Source of the DNA: a bacterium
GTDB lineage: Bacteria; Eremiobacterota; Eremiobacteria; Baltobacterales; Baltobacteraceae
NCBI GenBank assembly: GCA_021782295.1
Contig: JAJXVC010000117.1
Coordinates: 1 to 6,327 of the forward strand
DNA: 6,327 bases
Direction: 5' to 3'
Position numbers and translations under genes: made by a program
In this document: positions 1-5,576 of the stretch, piece after piece
How the letters are laid out: each line of letters begins with the position of its first letter
Position numbering within the stretch: the first letter of the stretch is position 1
The notes under the pieces: generated by a model
Told to the model about the DNA's origin: nothing
Databases searched by the model: none
What the model saw: the letters and a program-made list of their open reading frames with translations, nothing else

Positions 1-10
1 GAGGGCGACC

Positions 11-1036
11 GTGAGTGCAGGGATGCTCGGTACCGACGATCCACCGGCCATTCGATCCTGTGAGGCGCTGATCGCCGAGGCGATCGAGCGCGGCGCCTCC
101 GATATCCACCTTGAGCCCCGCTTCGAGGGGGGGCTCGCACGGATGCGCATCGATGGGCTGCTGCACGACGGAACAGTCTTCGAGCCGGTACTCTACGAGC
201 GCGTGGTGACGAGAATAAAGCTCCTCGGCGGCATCGATATTGCGGAGCGACGGAGGCCGCAGGATGGGCGATTCAGCGCCGGCGCCTTCGATGTTCGCAT
301 TGCAACGATGCCGTTATTGGATGGCGAGCGTGTGACGGCTCGACTGCAGGCCAACGATGCGCGTCTTCCTGATGTCGATGCACTGGGCTTCGCCCCGGAG
401 ATGCTGCACCGCTTTCGCGCGCTCGTTCGAGCCCCTCAGGGACTAGTGATTGTCTGCGGCCCGACCGGGAGCGGGAAAACCACGACGATCTACTCCGCGC
501 TTGCAGAGCGCGTCGGGAAAACCGAGAGCCTCTGCAGTATCGAAGATCCCGTTGAAATTCGGATGTCGGGAATCAACCAAGTCCAAGTCCACGAAAAAGC
601 CGGCCTCACGTTTGCAAGCGCGTTGCGAGGGCTGCTGCGGCACGACCCCGATATCGTTTTCGTCGGCGAGATTCGCGACGGTGAAACGGCCGAACTTGCA
701 GCTAGTGCAGCACTCTGCGGACGATTGGTCGTAAGCACTTTGCATGCAACCGATGCGTGGACGGCACGGATGCGCATGCTCGATCTCGGCCTCGCCGAAC
801 GGCTCGTGGATGGTGCAGTTACCGCGTTCCTTTCGCAACGATTGCTGCGTCGCGTTCGGCCCGATGGTTCGTATGCCGGACGTATCGGAATTTTCGAATT
901 AACGGAGCCGCGAGCACTCGTAGCACGCTCGCTCTCAGAAGCGTCGCATCCACTCCGTCTCGATGCGGCGCGTCACGTGCGGGAAGGCAGGAGCACGGGA
1001 GAAGAAGTCGAGCGCGTTCTTGGGGCGAGCCAATAA
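11..1036 (+). CDS. pilB: PilB/GspE-family type IV pilus extension ATPase, compact form
   Basis: This is a hexameric secretion ATPase that powers pilin polymerisation at the cytoplasmic face of the inner membrane, acting through PilC. Visible motifs in the 341 residues are the ASDIHLEP signature (29-36), the DIAERRRPQDGR stretch (76-87), Walker A GPTGSGKTT (150-158), the Asp box SIEDPVE (176-182), Walker B DPDIVFVGEIRD (212-223) and the His box STLHATDA (242-249). GRIGIFEL (290-297) marks the C-terminal domain. The family is usually about 550 residues; here the N-terminal (GspE_N/MshEN) domain is absent, and the cysteine-rich zinc insert normally found between SQRLLRR and GRIGIFE is replaced by about ten residues with no cysteine. 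The GTG start has GAGGG at 1-5 with a five-base spacer. The frame stays open to the left edge, so a longer protein beginning outside the window cannot be excluded. The stop overlaps the next start by one base (TAATG). Family assignment is firm; the start is less so. Confidence 0.93.
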   Translation: MSAGMLGTDDPPAIRSCEALIAEAIERGASDIHLEPRFEGGLARMRIDGLLHDGTVFEPVLYERVVTRIKLLGGIDIAERRRPQDGRFSAGAFDVRIATMPLLDGERVTARLQANDARLPDVDALGFAPEMLHRFRALVRAPQGLVIVCGPTGSGKTTTIYSALAERVGKTESLCSIEDPVEIRMSGINQVQVHEKAGLTFASALRGLLRHDPDIVFVGEIRDGETAELAASAALCGRLVVSTLHATDAWTARMRMLDLGLAERLVDGAVTAFLSQRLLRRVRPDGSYAGRIGIFELTEPRALVARSLSEASHPLRLDAARHVREGRSTGEEVERVLGASQ

Positions 1037-2022
1037 TGCATGCCGTCACGCGTTGTCTCTTCGACGATCTTTTTTATGAAGCTCGTCGACTCGACGCATC
1101 GGATCTTCATCTCGCTCAGGATCGCATCCCGGCGATGCGCGTCGACGGGATGCTCCGCCCGGCAACCGCGAATCCGATCTCGGAGCGCGCGCTCGCCGAA
1201 CTTTTTGGGGAATCAGCTCATTGCAACGCGCAAATGACTCCGACGAACGCGGACATTACGACCGTGCTTGCCGACCCGTTATGGGGGCGTACGAGGCTGC
1301 ATTGGACGCAGACGCATATAGGAATCACATGCTCCGTACGACTCCTTCCAAGCGTGTGTCCCGACGTGAAAGCTTTAGGAGTATCGCAACGGCTCTGCGA
1401 TCTCGTGCAATCATCGCATGGACTTTTACTCATCGTAGGCTCAACCGGAAGCGGGAAATCGACCACGCTCGCGGCACTCTTGGCCGTAGCCGCTGAGGCA
1501 CGCTATCGGAAAATTATTACTTTGGAACATCCGATAGAATTCGATCTATCGCACTTGCCGGGTAGTATCCAACAGCGAGCTATCGGCAAAGACGTTTCTT
1601 CGTTGGACGAGGGGGTGTTTTCGGCGCTGCGCAGCGATCCTGACGTCATAGCGATCGGCGAGGTGCGGACTGCGGAGGACTGCAACGCACTTCTCCGGGC
1701 TGCGGAGACCGGGCATTTAGTACTCGCTACCATGCACGCAGCCGATGCGGCCGCTTCTATCGATCGCATGTTGCGGTCGTTCCCGGGCGACGAGGCGGGA
1801 TTGGCCCGAACCGTGCTCGCAGATGTGCTTCTTGGGGTCACCGCACAAAAATTAGTTGCGTTACCTACCGGCGGGCGCCTGTTGGAGAGCGAGCTCTTAC
1901 TCGCCACCGATGCGGTGCGGGCGATCGTCAGGGACGGAAAATGCTATCAGCTACGCAACGCGATGACGCTCGGGGGAGCCTCGGGCATGAAGCGATTCGT
2001 CGGTGCACAGAGCCATGAGTGA
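1036..2022 (+). CDS. pilT: PilT-family twitching-motility/retraction ATPase
   Basis: This hexameric ATPase drives pilus depolymerisation (retraction), used for twitching, adhesion or DNA uptake. The 328-residue product has the PilT N-terminal pattern (LDASDLHLAQDRIPAMRVDG, 19-38), Walker A GSTGSGKSTT (135-144), an Asp-box equivalent TLEHPIEF (162-169), Walker B DPDVIAIGEVRT (201-212), the His box ATMHAADA (231-238) and a good match to the PilT-specific AIRNLIREG motif (AVRAIVRDG, 293-301) followed by GMKRF (317-321). That last motif separates PilT from PilB. Length is close to the usual 340-350. Two positions deviate: the Asp-box Asp is His165, and the Asp that usually follows GEMR is Thr212. 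The ATG was chosen because it overlaps the pilB stop as TAATG and follows GGGGCG at 1024-ish spacing. The frame is open further upstream (from 757), but that extension lies inside pilB and has no family resemblance. It overlaps pilC by eight bases. Confidence 0.94.
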   Translation: MHAVTRCLFDDLFYEARRLDASDLHLAQDRIPAMRVDGMLRPATANPISERALAELFGESAHCNAQMTPTNADITTVLADPLWGRTRLHWTQTHIGITCSVRLLPSVCPDVKALGVSQRLCDLVQSSHGLLLIVGSTGSGKSTTLAALLAVAAEARYRKIITLEHPIEFDLSHLPGSIQQRAIGKDVSSLDEGVFSALRSDPDVIAIGEVRTAEDCNALLRAAETGHLVLATMHAADAAASIDRMLRSFPGDEAGLARTVLADVLLGVTAQKLVALPTGGRLLESELLLATDAVRAIVRDGKCYQLRNAMTLGGASGMKRFVGAQSHE

Positions 2023-3235
2023 CGCATTTCTCTATGTTGCCCGTCGATCCGATGGAACGCGCTCGAGCGGTGTTCTCAGCGCCGCGTCATGGAATACCGC
2101 TGCAACCGAGCTATTTGAGCGAGGTCTTACCGTTGTCTTTCTCGACACGCAACGGAGCGTTCATTCATTCCTTCGGCCTAGCGAGCGCTTTAGGGCAACT
2201 CCCGAAAAAGCTCGCCGTTCGTTCTATCGCGCGCTCGGAACGCTTTTGACCGCGGGGTGTCCGTTCTCTCGATCGTTAGATCTATGCATCGCCAGATGCG
2301 AATCGCCGGCGCTTCGCGATGCCTTAATCGGAGCACTCGCTCGCGTTCAATCCGGAAGGTCGTTTAGCGATGCACTCGCCGGGATGCCACGCGAATTTCC
2401 CCCGAATCACGTCGCCTTGCTCCGAGCGGGGGAACAGATGGGGAGCCTTGATGCGACCTTGCTCCATCTTGCGGATCGAATGGAGAAAACGAACGAACTT
2501 CGCGGGCGAATTGCTGCGGCCGTTGCCTATCCGGCATGGGTGTTTTGTGCATCGATCGCCATCATGGCGATCCTCGCGGTAACGACGTTTCCGTCGATCA
2601 GTTCGCTCCTCAAAGAACTCGGAGCACGGCCAAGCGGCCTGCTGGCCGCGTCGATATCCATTTCCAATGCGTTCTCTCGGCCGGGCAGTAGGATTCTGTT
2701 CGTGCTCGCAGGCTTTGCATTCGCACTCAGCGCCTTTGCGGTACAAACCTGGCCGAGGGTTCGCTCCATGCGGGAGACGGTAATCCTCCGGCTTCCGATA
2801 TTGGGGAAGATATTCGCCGACCGTTGTGCCGGCGAGTTTTTTTCGGTCTGTGCCGACCTTCTGTCCGCGGGTATCGGAATCATCGAGGCAATCGAGCTTA
2901 GCGCGAGCGCAGCCGATAACAACGTTCTTCATGATAGGGCACAACATTGGATTCGCAAGATACAGTCAGGCGAAACGTGGGCGGCGTCGATGGAGAATGG
3001 TGTATTCGTTGACGCTATGACGAAAACCATGACCGAGATTGGCGAAGAAACCGGCTCCCTTTCTACCCTTATAGGTGCAATTGGAACGCATCGTCTTTCG
3101 GAGGCGGAAGCGCGCCTCCGGCTTCTGACCTCATTCCTAGAGCCCTTGGCGATGCTCGCCATCGGTGGATTTGTTGCGCTATTTGTCAGTGGAGTTCTCA
3201 TTCCCATCTACAATGCAATAGGAGGAATACGATGA
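2015..3235 (+). CDS. pilC: PilC/GspF-family inner-membrane platform protein
   Basis: This is the polytopic inner-membrane protein on which PilB and PilT act to move pilins in and out of the filament base. The 406 residues begin with the typical short N-terminal strand region (FLYVARRSDGTRSSG, 5-19), followed by two T2SF domains. The paired signature motifs RAGEQMGSLD (137-146) and EIGEETGSLS (341-350) occur at equivalent places in the two repeats. Hydrophobic segments lie at about 172-192, 226-246 and 374-396, matching the three-helix topology of the family, and the length is standard. The ATG at 2015 gives an overlap of ATGAGTGA with the pilT stop. A GTG at 2003 in the same frame would add four residues (MHRA) and is a minor alternative. 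No strong Shine-Dalgarno sequence is seen, which is consistent with coupling to pilT translation. The 3' end carries the strong ribosome site for the sigma factor gene. Confidence 0.94.
   Translation: MSDAFLYVARRSDGTRSSGVLSAASWNTAATELFERGLTVVFLDTQRSVHSFLRPSERFRATPEKARRSFYRALGTLLTAGCPFSRSLDLCIARCESPALRDALIGALARVQSGRSFSDALAGMPREFPPNHVALLRAGEQMGSLDATLLHLADRMEKTNELRGRIAAAVAYPAWVFCASIAIMAILAVTTFPSISSLLKELGARPSGLLAASISISNAFSRPGSRILFVLAGFAFALSAFAVQTWPRVRSMRETVILRLPILGKIFADRCAGEFFSVCADLLSAGIGIIEAIELSASAADNNVLHDRAQHWIRKIQSGETWAASMENGVFVDAMTKTMTEIGEETGSLSTLIGAIGTHRLSEAEARLRLLTSFLEPLAMLAIGGFVALFVSGVLIPIYNAIGGIR
3220..3226 (+). promoter_or_regulatory. Strong Shine-Dalgarno site for the sigma factor gene
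   Basis: AGGAGGA lies five bases before the ATG at 3232, inside the last codons of pilC. It is among the strongest ribosome sites in the window and, with the ATGA overlap at 3232-3235, fixes the start of the sigma factor. It suggests that the regulator is meant to be translated in quantity from the pilus transcript rather than as a weak by-product. Confidence 0.85.
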
Positions 3236-3903
3236 CTGCCCCCGTCGCCCCGCGTTCTTCCGAGAATTCTCGGGACGAGCTTTTCCAGACGTATGACTAT
3301 CTTTGTGTTCACGCGGCGCGCCGATATCGCGGAGATCCGATTGGTTACGACGATCTCTTGCAGATTGGGCGTGTTGGGTTGCTCAAAGCAATCGATCGCT
3401 ACAATCCGTATTTAGGCGTACCTTTTGCGGCCTATGCATGGGCGAGCATCATCGGTGAGGTGCGTCATGCTTTTCGGGACCAGACCGAACTCATTCGCAC
3501 GCCGCGATCGACGCGTCATCGCGAGCGCCTAGCACGTCGTGTCTCCGAGCGCCTCACCCACGAACTCGGTCGGATGCCGACGCGGGGTGAGATTCAGAGC
3601 GCTCTCACCGACGTTGTCGGGCGAGCACCAATTGCCGAACCGGTCCGCATAGCGCCGCTTGATGCCGTAGATCGAGCCGCGCCCCTGCTGGAAGAAGAGA
3701 TCGATCGCGTCGTAGACTCGCTTGCTCTGCAGGTCTGTATGCGCGAACTTACGGAGGTCGAGCGTATCGTTGTCGTCCGCATCTATCTAAAAGGAGCGGA
3801 CCTTGCGAGCGTCGCTTTGGAGTTAGGCTATTCAACTCGTCAAATATGCAGAATCCGCAAACAGGCATTGGAAAAAATTGCCGCTCGGTATGTCCAGCGG
3901 TAA
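3232..3903 (+). CDS. Sigma-70 family alternative sigma factor (SigB/SigF/WhiG/FliA-like group 3)
   Basis: This 223-residue protein is predicted to bind core RNA polymerase and direct it to a specific promoter set. Region 2 spans about 16-86, with the clear pattern YDDLLQIGRVGLLKAIDRYN (39-58), GVPFAAYAWASIIGEVRHAFRD (split at 62-72 and 73-83), then TPRSTRHRERLARR (90-103). Region 3 covers about 96-136, including LTHELGRMPTRGEIQSAL (108-125). Region 4 covers about 166-217, with ELTEVERIVVVRIYLKG (172-188) and the helix-turn-helix LASVALELGYSTRQICRIRK (191-210). Presence of region 3 and the GEVRHAFRD block argues for group 3 (stress, sporulation or flagellar type) rather than ECF. It is joined to pilC by an ATGA overlap and ends 24 bases before the pilin gene. 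Group 3 factors are often held by anti-sigma proteins; none is recognisable in this window. Family is certain; the regulon is unknown, and control of pilus genes is an inference from position. Confidence 0.93.
   Translation: MTAPVAPRSSENSRDELFQTYDYLCVHAARRYRGDPIGYDDLLQIGRVGLLKAIDRYNPYLGVPFAAYAWASIIGEVRHAFRDQTELIRTPRSTRHRERLARRVSERLTHELGRMPTRGEIQSALTDVVGRAPIAEPVRIAPLDAVDRAAPLLEEEIDRVVDSLALQVCMRELTEVERIVVVRIYLKGADLASVALELGYSTRQICRIRKQALEKIAARYVQR
3260..3273. repeat. Perfect 14-base palindrome early in the sigma factor gene
   Basis: CCGAGAATTCTCGG is its own reverse complement and lies 28 bases inside the sigma factor gene, in the poorly conserved N-terminal part. It does not extend further on either side. 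A palindrome of this size is expected by chance about 0.4 times in a window this long, so it may mean nothing; an operator or a weak RNA structure near the start codon is possible. Confidence 0.3.
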
Positions 3904-3927
3904 TTTTAAACGGGAACTCCATAATAT

Positions 3928-4428
3928 ATGGCAGCAGTGCAAAGCGACAGACCTCTAGCGAGTTTACAGCGAGCACGAGGATTTACCCTCATCGAAATGA
4001 TGGTAGTAGTGGCAATTATCGCCATTCTTGTAACGCTATTGGTTCCAAATTTTATGCGAGCTCGCGCTCAAGCCCAAACCGCTGCATGCGAAGCAAACAT
4101 GAAAGAAATTGCAACGGGTCTGGAAATGTATTACGCCGATAACCTCAGCTACCCAACGGGGGCGACGGCCGGATCGAGTAGCCCCGTCGATGCATCCGAT
4201 CCGCTTGTGAAATTCTACCTAAAGCAGCCGCCGGTCGATCCGGCAGCCGGACCCGGCAAATATTACACCTATAGCATAACCGGTTCCGGCACGAGTGACG
4301 CGTCGTACACGATCGTCTGCCCCGGCGTACATTCAGCCCTAACATTACAGACGCTCAATGGCGGAACAGCTCCATCCAGCGATTCATCCATACAATACGA
4401 TTCAAACACGGGCTTCAGTGTCCACTAA
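3928..4428 (+). CDS. Type IV prepilin (probable major pilin)
   Basis: This 166-residue protein is the filament subunit, or a major pseudopilin-like subunit. It has a class III signal: an 18-residue positively charged leader ending RARG, cleavage before Phe19, mature FTLIE with the required Glu5 (Glu23 of the precursor), and a hydrophobic stretch to about 40. The amphipathic rest of the N-terminal helix follows (NFMRARAQAQTAACEANMKE, 41-60). The globular part is Gly/Ser/Thr-rich, with KYYTYSITG (111-119) and YTIVCPG (127-133). The mature protein is about 148 residues. There are only two cysteines, Cys54 (in the helix) and Cys131, which could pair. It follows the sigma gene after 24 AT-rich bases, the largest gap in the window. 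The ribosome site is weak (CGGGA around 3911, about 12 bases from the ATG). A GTG at 3937 would shorten the leader to 15 residues. Its stop overlaps the next gene by one base (TAATG). Whether it is the major or a minor pilin cannot be proved from sequence. Confidence 0.92.
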   Translation: MAAVQSDRPLASLQRARGFTLIEMMVVVAIIAILVTLLVPNFMRARAQAQTAACEANMKEIATGLEMYYADNLSYPTGATAGSSSPVDASDPLVKFYLKQPPVDPAAGPGKYYTYSITGSGTSDASYTIVCPGVHSALTLQTLNGGTAPSSDSSIQYDSNTGFSVH

Positions 4429-5042
4429 TGGTGATCCGAGATTTGCTATCTGCGGCGACGGTGGGGATCATCGCAAACGGGGGGCCATGTACGGCAGCAC
4501 GCGTCCTTGCCGGATCATCGTTCTATCGCGGCCGCCAGCGAGCCATCGCGTTACTAGCCTTCACATTTGGCGCATTCGCCGCAGACGTTGCCTTGGTAAG
4601 TTCGCTTGCCCTGTTCTTTCGCGTGCTCGCATTCTCGAGTTGGTGGTACGCGTTCGCGGCGGCCGCGGCCCTGATCGCGGGCTTCTGGAGCATCACTCGT
4701 CCGAAAGGCGATAGATGCACCGGTTCGCATGGCAGTGCGAAGGCAGGGAATACGTCGATGTTCGCAGTTCCGCTCTTTGCCGGGATCGGAAGTTCGTTGT
4801 TGCTTGGCGCTTGCTGCGCACCATTTGTGTTTGCGGCGGCGGCGACGGGCGGGAGAAGCGCAAGCCCGCTTGCAGTAGCAATCGCCTATGCTATAGCACA
4901 CGCCGCCGTGCCGCTTGCCGCAACGATCATCTCGCGTGTGATCCTGACTGTGGAGATCAACCACGAACTGCACGAGGCAGCAATTGCCGTACAATCCGGT
5001 TTGTTTTTTGGGTGCGCTCTCTATTTTGGTATGCTAGCATGA
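4428..5042 (+). CDS. Six-helix membrane protein, putative divergent CcdA/DsbD-like thiol-disulfide transporter
   Basis: This 204-residue protein is almost entirely hydrophobic, with helices at about 5-22, 38-66, 72-89, 111-138, 146-170 and 184-203. The two halves look like a repeat. Helix 1 carries GIIANGGPCTAARVLAG (13-29, Cys21) and helix 4 carries GIGSSLLLGACCAPFVFA (119-136, Cys129/Cys130). The second helix of each half starts about 17 residues after its cysteine, and the third about 51-54 after. Known CcdA and the DsbD beta domain have just this 3+3 arrangement, with one reactive cysteine in helices 1 and 4, and pass electrons from cytoplasmic thioredoxin across the membrane. Cys129 is followed at +3 by Pro132, as in that family. 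Further cysteines are Cys97 in the central loop and Cys196. The match is by architecture and local motifs, so another small transporter fold is possible. It overlaps the pilin stop (TAATG) and the next start (ATGA), so it is translated with them. A role in pilin or secretin disulfide handling is only inferred. Confidence 0.55.
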   Translation: MVIRDLLSAATVGIIANGGPCTAARVLAGSSFYRGRQRAIALLAFTFGAFAADVALVSSLALFFRVLAFSSWWYAFAAAAALIAGFWSITRPKGDRCTGSHGSAKAGNTSMFAVPLFAGIGSSLLLGACCAPFVFAAAATGGRSASPLAVAIAYAIAHAAVPLAATIISRVILTVEINHELHEAAIAVQSGLFFGCALYFGMLA

Positions 5043-5569
5043 TCGCGCAGCCTCTCTTGCGCCGCGTGGTAATGGTTCTCTGCGCGTGCGGGTTTTCGAT
5101 ACCGTTTTTGCGCGGAGCGCTATCTGACGCTCTTTTGGCCCGAGGGGATAGTGCCTTAGCCGTCGGCTCCCTCAACGCTGCGTGGCGCTACTATCAAAGA
5201 GCGGAAACGCTCGGCGGAACTCGTACGGCGCTTCGTAGAATTGTCACGCTAGCACTTCTTTCAAATGACCGCTCGATTCTTCACCGAGCGCTCGAGTCGA
5301 TGAAACAGTTAAAAGCAACGCGAGCAAGCGCATCGCTTATTTTCGATCGCGCCTTGCTGGAGTGGCGCGCGCACCGCCTAGCAGCAGCCGAACATGATGC
5401 ACGAATCGCTTCCCATTTCACGAACTCGATCGCACCGTTATTATTTGCCGGCATTCTTGCTCGGCGGCGTGGCGCGATCCAGATCGCTCACCTTGATTTC
5501 GCGCGAGCTCATCGCCTCTCGCCGCAAGATCCCCGACCTCTCTATCAGCTCCGCAAGGAGGGCTTCTAA
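5039..5569 (+). CDS. Small TPR-like protein with N-terminal signal or membrane anchor
   Basis: I do not recognise this 176-residue protein as a named family. It begins MIAQPLLRR, then a hydrophobic stretch (about 10-24) that could be a signal peptide or anchor. LCAC at 14-17 is an imperfect lipobox that could make Cys17 a lipidation site. The remainder is predicted helical and rich in Ala, Leu and Arg, with TPR-like helix pairs: DALLARGDSALAVGSLNAAW (30-49) into YYQRAETLGG (51-60), and LARRRGAIQIAHLDFARAHR (140-159) followed by LSPQDPRPLYQL (160-171), which is a typical TPR ending. The middle (about 62-128) may hold further degenerate repeats. It overlaps the preceding stop as ATGA. TPR lipoproteins such as PilF/PilW act as pilotins for the secretin or stabilise pili; this one is shorter, so the parallel is tentative. 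The same frame is open upstream from 4715, but that part lies within the preceding gene and shows no family features. Confidence 0.75.
   Translation: MIAQPLLRRVVMVLCACGFSIPFLRGALSDALLARGDSALAVGSLNAAWRYYQRAETLGGTRTALRRIVTLALLSNDRSILHRALESMKQLKATRASASLIFDRALLEWRAHRLAAAEHDARIASHFTNSIAPLLFAGILARRRGAIQIAHLDFARAHRLSPQDPRPLYQLRKEGF
5555..5562 (+). promoter_or_regulatory. Shine-Dalgarno site before the prepilin peptidase gene
   Basis: AAGGAGGG lies in the last codons of the TPR-like gene and is the only strong ribosome-binding sequence near the start of the peptidase. The nearest in-frame start, GTG at 5577, is 14 bases away, longer than the usual spacing. No ATG, GTG or TTG is in frame at the ideal distance, so either the spacing is tolerated or reinitiation after the stop at 5567-5569 supplies the ribosomes. 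Confidence 0.55.
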
Positions 5570-5576
5570 GCAAGCC

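Noticed and set aside
757..1035. In-frame open extension of the pilT gene upstream of ATG 1036
   Set aside because: It lies wholly inside pilB in another frame, is Arg/Ser-rich and has no resemblance to PilT, whose normal N-terminus begins at 1036.
2324..2947. Minus-strand open frame of 207 codons opposite pilC
   Set aside because: It is antisense to strongly conserved pilC sequence, Arg/Cys/Pro-rich and without recognisable motifs, as expected for a shadow frame in GC-rich DNA.
3232..3903. ECF-type sigma factor
   Set aside because: ECF factors lack region 3; here a region 3-like helix block and the group 3 GEVRHAFRD pattern are present.
3904..3927. Promoter in the AT-rich gap before the pilin (CATAATAT)
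   Set aside because: The -10-like bases are only a few bases from the ATG, which would leave no leader, and no -35 element at proper spacing is convincing.
3846..4142. Open frame bridging the sigma and pilin genes
   Set aside because: It overlaps the helix-turn-helix of the sigma factor and the signal region of the pilin in another frame and shows no features of its own.
11..4428. Type II secretion system rather than type IV pilus
   Set aside because: A PilT-type retraction ATPase with the AVRAIVRDG motif and a PilM-like gene are pilus hallmarks; no GspG-like calcium site or other Gsp-specific gene is seen.
4554..4994. Minus-strand open frame of 146 codons opposite the CcdA-like gene
   Set aside because: The product is rich in Cys and Arg because it reads the reverse of Ala/Gly/Leu codons; it has no start context and no family pattern.
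4715..5038. Upstream extension of the TPR-like gene
   Set aside because: It overlaps the coding part of the membrane protein gene in another frame and has shadow-like composition; the ATGA overlap at 5039 gives a natural start.
5394..5576. ATG 5394 as the start of the prepilin peptidase
   Set aside because: It would add about 61 mainly basic, serine-rich residues overlapping the TPR-like gene by 176 bases, and these do not contain the cysteines or GSFLNV region of a full-length PilD. It remains formally open.
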